7,206 nt of DNA from Desulfobacterales bacterium. GTDB taxonomy: Bacteria; Desulfobacterota; Desulfobacteria; Desulfobacterales; 4be13. Shown piece after piece: positions 1-5,249 of this stretch. Made by a program: the position numbers and the translations under genes. The stretch covers positions 1 to 7,206 of the forward strand of contig JAOZRQ010000357.1 of the NCBI GenBank assembly GCA_029940115.1, written 5' to 3'. Positions within the stretch are counted from its first letter, which is position 1; the number at the start of each line of letters is the position of its first letter. The notes beneath the pieces were generated by a model, which worked only from the letters and a program-made list of their open reading frames with translations, did no database searches and had not been told where the DNA came from.

Positions 1-14
1 TCCGGCGGGGATGG

Positions 15-40
15 CGGTTCGGATTTGTCAATCCGAACCG
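15..40. repeat. Perfect 10-bp stem hairpin
   Basis: The sequence CGGTTCGGAT (15-24) is followed by a 6-nt loop and its exact reverse complement ATCCGAACCG (31-40). No T-run follows, so it is not a classic intrinsic terminator. It may be the end of a repeat or of a gene lying left of the window. No gene is convincing between 1 and 160: the 61-codon ORF at 11-196 starts just before this hairpin and runs into a mobile element, so it is not credible. Confidence 0.7.
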
Positions 41-123
41 AGCGTGGGGTCGACGAGTTTTACCGAATACTTACCCCTTTTCAATCTACTGAAACTATCA
101 TATGAAGAGGCGACCATCAAGTT

Positions 124-159
124 ATTTCTGGCATCCCCGCGAACCGCGATTCCAGAAAT
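124..159. repeat. Imperfect hairpin with 8-bp stem
   Basis: ATTTCTGG (124-131) and CCAGAAAT (152-159) are exact inverted repeats around a 20-nt GC-rich loop that can itself fold (CGCG..CGCG). The hairpin abuts the left target duplication of the element at 169-290. Its role is unknown. Confidence 0.5.
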
Positions 160-299
160 AAGATATTGCTGTGTACAGGACAAAAAAAATGATTGAGGAA
201 AGAAACCCGGCTTTTTCTCGCAGTTGGGGATTCTGCCTGTTTGGGAAAAAAGCCGGGTTTCTCGCCTTCACGACTTTTTGTCCTGTACAGAAGATATTG
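160..299. mobile_element. MITE-like palindromic element with 9-bp target duplication
   Basis: The element spans 169-290 and is flanked by exact copies of AAGATATTG (160-168 and 291-299). Its ends are inverted: TGTACAGGACAAAAA at 172-186 is the reverse complement of 275-289. If a 2-nt insertion is allowed in the left end, the pairing reaches the duplications, and both ends then begin CTG. A second inverted pair, 201-216 and 247-262 (core AAACCCGGCTTTT), is nested inside. There is no room for a transposase, so it is non-autonomous. A CTG terminus with a 9-bp duplication is seen in IS4-type elements such as IS10 and IS50, so mobilisation by an IS4-family enzyme is a reasonable inference. Confidence 0.8.
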
Positions 300-325
300 A
301 CAAAATATCACTTCTGATTTATTTT
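297..325 (+). promoter_or_regulatory. Possible promoter between two palindromic elements
   Basis: A perfect TTGACA (297-302) is followed 17 nt later by TATTTT (320-325), which matches four of six -10 bases. The -35 overlaps the right target duplication of the element at 169-290. A transcript from here would run through the repeat array towards the permease. This is a sequence match only. Confidence 0.3.
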
Positions 326-354
326 GATTATAATGGATTTAGGGGAGCCTTAAA

Positions 355-440
355 CTTGAACGTGCACTTGAACGTGAACGTGCACTTGAACGTGAACGTG
401 CACTTGAACGTGCACTTGAACGTGAACGTGCACTTGAACG
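355..440. repeat. Tandem 12/18-bp repeats of CTTGAACGTG(AACGTG)CA
   Basis: Units are 12 bp (355-366), 18 bp (367-384), 18 bp (385-402), 12 bp (403-414) and 18 bp (415-432), ending in a partial CTTGAACG (433-440). The 18-mer is the 12-mer with one extra AACGTG hexamer, so the array grows and shrinks in 6-bp steps. It is followed by GTTCAAG-type units (444-468) that are its inverted complement. There are no spacers, so it is not a CRISPR array. Confidence 0.9.
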
Positions 441-480
441 AATGTTCAAGTTCAAGTTCAAGCTCAAGTTTGCGGGCACG

Positions 481-510
481 TTCACAGGGCTCCCCTAAAT
501 CCGTTATAAT
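481..510 (+). promoter_or_regulatory. Likely permease promoter inside repeat arm
   Basis: TTCACA (481-486, five of six -35 bases) is separated by 18 nt from a perfect TATAAT (505-510). Transcription would start near 517 and leave a 5' leader of about 45 nt before the permease ATG. The -10 lies in the right inverted arm of the 324-513 element, so the mobile element may supply this promoter. The leader is too short for a TPP riboswitch and shows none of its conserved segments. Confidence 0.5.
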
Positions 511-561
511 CAGGATTTATTCTTCCTGTACGTTTCCAAAATCAAGGAGGTCAAATTATTT

Positions 562-1836
562 ATGGACATTCAACCGACAAAGCCGTCAGAAAGGAACTTG
601 GGCGGCATTGATTTTTTTCTGCTGTGGGCCGGGGTGGCCATATCTTTGGCTGAAATCTGGGCCGGCGGCTTTCTCGCACCTATGGGATTCTGGATGGGTT
701 TTCTGGCGATCATCCTGGGCCATGTCATCGGCAACACCTTTATGGCCTTGGGCGGGGTCATCGGGTCGGACCACGGCATCATGTCCATGGTCGCGGTGCG
801 GCCCGCTTTCGGGATCAGAGGATCGAAACTGGCGGCTGTTCTCAACATCATCCAGTTGATCGGGTGGCCCTGCATCATGCTGATCATTGGGGGACGAGCC
901 GGATCCATGCTGGGCAAATCTGTGGGCATTGACATGCTGACCAATGACAAATTCTGGATCGTCATCATCGGCTTGGGAACCCTCTTATGGGCCCTTTACA
1001 CCGGCAAAAAGGTCTGGAAGATCATGCAGACCATCGCAGTGATCGCGCTGATGCTGGTCATTGCCGTGATGACCCTGGTCTCATTCAAGGAGTTCGGAAG
1101 CGGGGTCCTGGGGGTGAAACCGAAGGAGATGCATTTTATGACTGCGCTGGACCTGGTGATCGCCATGCCCATCTCATGGTTGCCGTTGGTGGCCGATTAT
1201 TCCCGTTTTTCCAGGAAAACCGGGCCGGCATTCTGGAGCACATGGTGGGGATATTTCATTGTGTCTTCTTGGATGTATGTTCTGGGACTGGTCGCGACCC
1301 TTGTCACCGGAACCGATAATCCGAATATGCAGATACTGGAACTGATGGGAAAATTCGGCCTTGCCATCCCCGCGCTGCTTCTGGTGGTATTCTCCACCAT
1401 CACTTCGGATTTCCCGGATGTTTACTCCGCAACCTGTTCGGTGCTGAACATCTCCGAAAGAATCAGCGCGAAAGTGTTCATGTGGATCGTGGGAATCGTT
1501 TCCATACTGGTGGCCATGGTCTTTCCCTCAGAATATTATGAAAGCTTCCTCCTGATCATCAGCGCGATGTTCGTGCCCCTCTTCGGAGTGGTGCTGACCG
1601 ATTATTTCATCATCCGCAAACGGAAGCTGAACGTGGAAGAGCTTTACAAAGTCGGCGGGGAATACTGGTATGCCAAAGGCTTTCACATCCCCGCACTGGC
1701 ATCCTGGGGCATCGGCTTCCTCCTTTTTCAATTGATCACCGTCAAAGGGTACGCCATCGGCGGTTCCATTCCGTCAATGCTTGTTTCCGGGATATTGTAT
1801 TTTCTGATGACTCAATCTGGAAAAAAGGGGGCTTAG
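562..1836 (+). CDS. cytX: NCS1-family permease, CytX-like (putative hydroxymethylpyrimidine transporter)
   Basis: This 424-residue, highly hydrophobic inner-membrane protein fits the cytosine/purine NCS1 permease family (about 12 membrane helices, usual length 400-450). The N-terminal stretch DFFLLWAGVAISLAEIWAGG (17-36) is typical of the CytX branch. Further conserved parts are ISWLPLVADYSRFSRK (204-219), TSDFPDVYSA (281-290) and VPLFGVVLTDYFIIRKRKL (338-356). CytX proteins are inferred to import the thiamine precursor hydroxymethylpyrimidine and often lie beside thi genes under a TPP riboswitch; neither is visible here, so the substrate is inferred from family only. An AAGGAGG ribosome site (544-550) lies 11 nt before the ATG. 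The stop codon TAG sits in the left target duplication of the element at 1839-1990. Cytosine or another nucleobase is the alternative substrate. Confidence 0.88.
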   Translation: MDIQPTKPSERNLGGIDFFLLWAGVAISLAEIWAGGFLAPMGFWMGFLAIILGHVIGNTFMALGGVIGSDHGIMSMVAVRPAFGIRGSKLAAVLNIIQLIGWPCIMLIIGGRAGSMLGKSVGIDMLTNDKFWIVIIGLGTLLWALYTGKKVWKIMQTIAVIALMLVIAVMTLVSFKEFGSGVLGVKPKEMHFMTALDLVIAMPISWLPLVADYSRFSRKTGPAFWSTWWGYFIVSSWMYVLGLVATLVTGTDNPNMQILELMGKFGLAIPALLLVVFSTITSDFPDVYSATCSVLNISERISAKVFMWIVGIVSILVAMVFPSEYYESFLLIISAMFVPLFGVVLTDYFIIRKRKLNVEELYKVGGEYWYAKGFHIPALASWGIGFLLFQLITVKGYAIGGSIPSMLVSGILYFLMTQSGKKGA

Positions 1837-1997
1837 TTCTGGGCTGATGAAAATGTTACGGACAGAGTTGCCGATTGTGATCCCGTTTTTGTTCCCCATT
1901 TTTTTGACTTGAAAATCAGCCACTTGCAAAATGCGGGAACAAAACCGGGATCAACTTTTGGGAACATCGGCAACATTTTCATCACCCCAGCTTAGTT
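1832..1997. mobile_element. Third palindromic MITE-like element at the permease stop codon
   Basis: The ends 1839-1857 and 1972-1990 are inverted repeats of 19 bp with one mismatch (CTGGG.TGATGAAAATGTT). Inner arms 1867-1875/1966-1974 (GTTGCCGAT) and 1878-1896/1935-1953 (one mismatch in 19) continue the palindrome. CTTAGTT occurs directly outside both ends (1832-1838 and 1991-1997); the identity widens to 11 bp GCTTAGTTCTG (1831-1841 and 1990-2000), which makes the exact boundary ambiguous. The long hairpin may attenuate transcription leaving the permease gene. It has no coding capacity. Confidence 0.75.
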
Positions 1998-2046
1998 CTG
2001 TGCCCACGACCGGGCCTTCCTCCGTCGCTCCCGGCGGAGTCAATCT

Positions 2047-2217
2047 TTGACGGCTTTAGAGACAACAAGCCGTCTGCCTGGGAAATGCTCGTTGGAAGAC
2101 ATGATGTGCAGAACAGACCTGGTCGCCCAGGTTCTCGAAGGGCTTGAGGATGCGGAGGCCGGGAGGGTGCTGACAACAGAGGAGCTTCCTGAAAGAGTTG
2201 AACAATGGGCAAAATGA
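2047..2217 (+). CDS. Small antitoxin-like protein (addiction-module type)
   Basis: Starting at TTG (2047), preceded by GGAG (2036-2039) at 7 nt, this frame gives 56 residues. The pattern SRLP (8-11), SLEDMM (15-20) and GLEDAEAGRVLTTEEL (32-47), ending ERVEQWAK, resembles small addiction-module antitoxins of about 60-80 residues, in which an acidic helix with AGRV.[ST].EE is characteristic. The N-terminus may be shortened. The stop TGA overlaps a downstream ATG as ATGA, the usual antitoxin-toxin coupling. The family call rests on pattern recognition. ATG 2101 would give only 38 residues and lose the conserved N-terminal part. Confidence 0.5.
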   Translation: MTALETTSRLPGKCSLEDMMCRTDLVAQVLEGLEDAEAGRVLTTEELPERVEQWAK

Positions 2218-2319
2218 GATGGACAGAAAAGGCGGGCGGGCATCTGCAACATTGCCTTGAGAGATGGGCGAGCTATCTGCGAACCGGACAGACTCAAAAA
2301 CCGAACCGAGGAGGCCGAG
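2214..2319 (+). pseudogene. Probable ParE/RelE-type toxin remnant
   Basis: The ATG at 2214 overlaps the antitoxin-like stop codon (ATGA). The first residues, MRWTEKA..HLQHCLE, look like the start of ParE-family toxins, which typically open with M.W...A..DL. After about 20 codons the reading becomes Arg/Gln-rich and out of frame with the next gene, continuing as an artefact to 2438. I infer that the toxin body was deleted when the downstream operon was joined here. No catalytic or fold-defining toxin core can be seen. Confidence 0.35.
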
Positions 2320-3045
2320 GTGAACAAAACAAACCTGAGCGATCTCAATCTGAAGATGTTGGAGGCACATTGTGGCATGATCATGCCCAAACTGGGCGAC
2401 ACAGACCTGCGGAACCAGTTGCGACGTCTGGAGACTGAGATCGGCGACATCTATCCGCCCTCGGGCGACGCGATGAGGCATTGGCAGTTTCTCAACCTGA
2501 ACCCGGACAGGGTGTTCAGTCTGTCCGGAACATACAACGAGGCTCAGTTGAGGGAAAATCTCATCCTGCCGATGCTGACCTTGGCGGGTCAGACATTGCC
2601 GCCCTTTTCGGCGGACAGATGTTCCGAATATCCGATTTCCCACAAGGATGACAGGATTCATCTCGAAGGTGTGGTGGATCTGGTTTACGGCAAGCCCCCT
2701 GAGGAGCTGGGCGAACTGTTGAGGGATCCGTTTCTCTGTGTCCATGAATACAAACGTGAGAAGAACCCTGTGGAGATTCTTGACGCGATGGCCCAATTGT
2801 TGGGAGGGATGTGGATTTTTTTGAGGAAAAACCAGGATGCCGGCCACCGTCATCCGATATACGGACTGATGGTCAAGGGACAGACTTGGCGTTTTGCGGA
2901 GCTTCATCCGAATGGGAAAGATGGCACATGCCGGGCGGTGTTCGATGCTGACGGCTTTTTCATCAGATCAGACACGGACAGGATTTTCAGGGCATTGCGC
3001 CATTATTTTCTGCTTGCCGGTGAGATATTGAAAAAATCGAGGTGA
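2320..3045 (+). CDS. Putative PD-(D/E)XK-fold nuclease, first gene of defence-like operon
   Basis: The start chosen is GTG 2320, with GAGGAGG (2308-2314) 5 nt upstream, giving 241 residues; the frame is open back to a TTG at 2257 that has no ribosome site. I do not recognise a named family. The order of motifs fits a PD-(D/E)XK active site: E74/E79 in an N-terminal helix (NEAQLRE), D120 in EGVVDLVYG (116-124), and E143-x-K145 in the strand VHEYKRE (141-147), followed by a helix with Q159 (AMAQLLGG). This would predict metal-dependent DNA cleavage, but that is inference. The N-terminal 50 residues look helical. It ends 4 nt before the ATPase start, so the two are co-transcribed, and a role as the nuclease effector or partner of the ATPase/TOPRIM pair is plausible. 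Confidence 0.7.
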   Translation: MNKTNLSDLNLKMLEAHCGMIMPKLGDTDLRNQLRRLETEIGDIYPPSGDAMRHWQFLNLNPDRVFSLSGTYNEAQLRENLILPMLTLAGQTLPPFSADRCSEYPISHKDDRIHLEGVVDLVYGKPPEELGELLRDPFLCVHEYKREKNPVEILDAMAQLLGGMWIFLRKNQDAGHRHPIYGLMVKGQTWRFAELHPNGKDGTCRAVFDADGFFIRSDTDRIFRALRHYFLLAGEILKKSR

Positions 3046-3049
3046 ACGG

Positions 3050-4270
3050 ATGACATCAAAATCCAAGGGGGAAAATGAAGGCAGAAAAAAAGAACAGATG
3101 GGTTGTCAGACCCATCGTGCCGGAAGAGGTCTATACCGACAGGTTGCCCAACCTGAACTGAGGAGCATCGAGTTGAAGGGTTTCAAGTCCCTCGACGCCG
3201 AGGGGCAGACGATGGCATTGGGCCCGATCACGGTCATGTTGGGTGCGAACGGCGCGGGCAAAAGCAACTTGGTGTCATTTTTCAGGATGTTGAGCCGCAT
3301 GGCCGCCGGCGGCATGCAGCAACACGTGGCGGAGCAGGGATTTGCCGACTCCCTGCTTCACTTTGGAGCCAAGACCACCTCGGAGGTGTCGGCGCGTCTG
3401 CGGTTTGAGGACGCTCAGGCGAGGAGCGAGTACGCCTTTGTTCTGGGACGAGATGCGACCGGACGGCTGTTCGTGCGGGATGAGACCGTCGTGTGCCACG
3501 CGGCGGGAAGAACCGAACCAGAGACATGCAGGCTCGGCGGAGGTGTGCGGGAATCCCAGTTGGGGGACATCGCGGACAGCGGAAATCGGACCTGTCAGGC
3601 CATCCATCACATGCTTTCACACTGCCAAGTGTTTCAGTTCCACGACACCTCGGCGACCGCCAGTATCCGGGGCGAGGGGTACATTGACGACGCGAGGTCC
3701 CTGAGAGGCGACGGCGGAAATCTGGCGGCCTTCCTGCGCGGACTTCGCGACAGGGACGGCGGAAGACGATACTACGATCGCATCGTCCGCCATGTCCGGC
3801 TGATGGTGCCTCAATTCGGGGACTTCGACCTGACCCCGTCGGTCGGGAACGAAAGATATGTCCGGCTGAATTGGAGGGAGAACGGATCGGACCACCTTTT
3901 CGGGCCGCACCAGCTGTCCGACGGCTCCCTGCGCTTCATGGCGTTGGCGACGCTTTTCATGCAGCCGCCGGACCTGCGTCCGGGGATCATCATCGTGGAT
4001 GAGCCGGAACTGGGACTCCATCCGGCAACCATGTCCGCGCTGGCCGGCATGGTGAGGGCACTTCCTCCCGCGACACAGGTGATTTTGGCAACGCAGTCTT
4101 CGCGCCTGATTGATGAGTTCACGTCGGATCAGGTGATGATCGTGGCACATGACCGGAAACCCCCGAGAACGCTCCTCCGTCGACTAAACGAGCAGGATTT
4201 GGCCGAATGGCTTGAGAGATACTGTCTGGGCGAACTTTGGGAAAAGAACGTGCTGGGAGGGTGTCCGTGA
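3050..4270 (+). CDS. AAA/ABC-type ATPase (AAA_21, RecF/OLD-like)
   Basis: This 406-residue P-loop ATPase carries Walker A GANGAGKS (65-72), an ABC signature-like LSDGSLR (289-295), Walker B IIIVDEPELGLHP (313-325; D317, E318) and a terminal ATQSSRL (347-353). The opening strand LRSIELKGFKSL (37-48) is typical of RecF/SMC-like AAA_21 proteins. These dimerise on ATP and act in DNA repair or as sensor subunits of anti-phage systems. GAGG (3039-3042) lies 7 nt before ATG 3050. Residues 1-35 are not like the family and overlap another readable frame, so the native start may be later; TTG 3173 would clip the first strand. The stop overlaps the next start as TGATG, which implies translational coupling to the DUF4276 gene. 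Confidence 0.87.
   Translation: MTSKSKGENEGRKKEQMGCQTHRAGRGLYRQVAQPELRSIELKGFKSLDAEGQTMALGPITVMLGANGAGKSNLVSFFRMLSRMAAGGMQQHVAEQGFADSLLHFGAKTTSEVSARLRFEDAQARSEYAFVLGRDATGRLFVRDETVVCHAAGRTEPETCRLGGGVRESQLGDIADSGNRTCQAIHHMLSHCQVFQFHDTSATASIRGEGYIDDARSLRGDGGNLAAFLRGLRDRDGGRRYYDRIVRHVRLMVPQFGDFDLTPSVGNERYVRLNWRENGSDHLFGPHQLSDGSLRFMALATLFMQPPDLRPGIIIVDEPELGLHPATMSALAGMVRALPPATQVILATQSSRLIDEFTSDQVMIVAHDRKPPRTLLRRLNEQDLAEWLERYCLGELWEKNVLGGCP
3075..3161 (+). pseudogene. Possible N-terminal relic of another ATPase gene
   Basis: In a frame different from the ATPase gene, ATG 3075 (GGGG 3 nt upstream) gives 28 residues, beginning MKAEKKNRWVVRPIVPEEVY and ending TDRLPNLN. The stretch NRWVVRPIVPEEVYTDR is like the conserved N-terminus I associate with a family of standalone bacterial ATP-binding proteins in which it is followed by helices and a P-loop. 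Here it stops after TDR. It may be a leftover of a deleted gene onto which the present ATPase was joined, or a small leader ORF. The comparison is from memory and not verified. Confidence 0.35.
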
Positions 4271-4980
4271 TGTCAATCAGGCTTCACATCACCGCAGAGG
4301 GACAGACCGAGGAACGCTTCGTGAGGAACACTCTGGCACCATATTTGGGAGAACAGACGGTGTGGGCGGATGCCCGATGTCTGCTGACAGGCAGGGACAA
4401 ACGGGCAGGCATCCTGCATCGCGGCGGATTTCGGCGACAACGTCCGTACGACACGGTGAGGAAGGATATCTGTTCTTGGATGAAGGAAGACCGGCAGTCG
4501 GATGTCCGATTTACGACGATGCTGGACCTCTATGCGTTGCCAAACGACTTTCCGGGCTACTCTGGCGCACAAAGAGAAACAGACCCGTACTGTCGTGTCG
4601 CGGTTCTGGAAGCGGCCCTCGCGGCGGACATAAACGGCGAGTTGAACGACACGCGCTTCATCCCTTATGTCCAGCTGCACGAGTTCGAGGCCCTGATACT
4701 GGCGGAGCCTCAGCAACTTGATTGGGAGTTTCTCGAGCATGACGACCCCATTCGGCGGCTCGTCGACATGGTGGCACGAGAGGGCGGAAATCCCGAACTG
4801 ATCGATGACGGCGCAACCACGGCCCCTTCCAAGCGGATCATCGCGGAGATACCCGAATACGCTGGTAACAAGGCGACATCCGGGCCATTGGTGGCAGACA
4901 GGATCGGCATGCCGATTCTGCTTGAACGTTGCCGACATTTCGCACAATGGGTTGATGAGTTGCTTAGACTTGGCAAATAG
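4270..4980 (+). CDS. DUF4276 family protein (TOPRIM-like), partner of ATPase
   Basis: This 236-residue protein has the hallmarks of DUF4276: ITAEGQTEERFVRNTLAPYL (7-26), TMLDLYALPNDFPGY (83-97), FIPYVQLHEFEALILAEP (130-147), NPELIDDG (174-181), APSKRI (185-190), and the C-terminal pattern CRHFAQWVDEL (221-231). The early glutamate (E10) and the D86 strand fit a TOPRIM-like metal site, which suggests a nuclease or RNase role; this is inferred, since the family is formally uncharacterised. DUF4276 genes typically follow an AAA ATPase, as here. The start is ATG 4270 in a TGATG overlap, with GGGAGG (4255-4260) 9 nt upstream. It is complete and ends the operon; no obvious terminator follows. Confidence 0.85.
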   Translation: MSIRLHITAEGQTEERFVRNTLAPYLGEQTVWADARCLLTGRDKRAGILHRGGFRRQRPYDTVRKDICSWMKEDRQSDVRFTTMLDLYALPNDFPGYSGAQRETDPYCRVAVLEAALAADINGELNDTRFIPYVQLHEFEALILAEPQQLDWEFLEHDDPIRRLVDMVAREGGNPELIDDGATTAPSKRIIAEIPEYAGNKATSGPLVADRIGMPILLERCRHFAQWVDELLRLGK

Positions 4981-5249
4981 GAACGCTAAACATGGGAAAG
5001 GTGGTCCGTATTTCCAGCGCGGGACTTCTGCCATGGAAACTTCATGCGGAACAGGAAACTTTTCTGGCTTGGAATATCTGAAACGCGGCGTTAGAAGATG
5101 TTTTCAAACACCTTCAATGATCATGTCAACCCCTGAAATGACTGGATCAATCCGGAGATGGCCATCTCGCCAAACCCGCTCCATCGTAAGGTTCACAGGG
5201 GAGTTTTCAAACACCCTCTAAGGGAGAAAGCAATTTTTTGGGACTGCTG
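4981..5249. other. Non-coding spacer with repeat fragments
   Basis: No credible gene is seen between the DUF4276 gene and the lipoprotein gene. The spacer holds a near-identical 16-bp direct repeat GTTTTCAAACACC[TC]TC (5100-5115 and 5203-5218, one mismatch) and a perfect 14-bp palindrome GAGATGGCCATCTC (5155-5168). Read on the minus strand, the 16-mer begins GAGGGTGTTTGAAAAC, which resembles IS5-type insertion sequence ends, so the segment could be IS debris. A 26-codon minus-strand ORF lies between the two copies (about 5105-5185) but has no recognisable content. Confidence 0.5.

Larger units (their letters stand above)
316..521. mobile_element. Second MITE-like palindrome with internal hexamer-based array
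   Basis: The element spans 324-513. The arms 325-349 and 488-512 are inverted repeats of 25 bp with one mismatch (core GGATTTAGGGGAGCC). The whole is flanked by exact 8-bp direct repeats GATTTATT (316-323 and 514-521), as expected for a target-site duplication. The interior holds a tandem array rich in CTTGAACGTG on the left and its complement (GTTCAAG repeats, then GCACGTTCAC) on the right, so the whole 190 bp can fold into one long hairpin. No protein gene is credible inside; a 211-codon ORF crossing it is a repeat artefact. Confidence 0.8.

Noticed and set aside
297..334. Promoter TTGACA with TATAAT at 329-334
   Set aside because: The spacing of 26 nt is too long for a sigma-70 promoter; only the weaker TATTTT at 320-325 fits.
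355..468. CRISPR-like repeat array
   Set aside because: Units are contiguous 12/18-mers without unique spacers and form a palindrome with downstream units.
511..561. TPP riboswitch upstream of the cytX-like gene
   Set aside because: The leader is only about 45-50 nt and has none of the conserved CUGAGA or ACCUGAU segments.
224..859. 211-codon plus-strand ORF
   Set aside because: It is made of translated repeats and then an out-of-frame reading of the permease gene.
1839..1990. Simple intrinsic terminator of the permease gene
   Set aside because: The palindrome is too long, its T-run lies in the loop rather than after the stem, and flanking direct repeats indicate a mobile element.
2056..2907. 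283-codon minus-strand ORF
   Set aside because: It lies opposite the antitoxin-like and nuclease-like genes, which have ribosome sites, operon spacing and motif content; the minus reading shows no recognisable motifs.
4273..5034. 253-codon minus-strand ORF opposite DUF4276
   Set aside because: The plus strand matches DUF4276 along its full length; the minus frame is its shadow.
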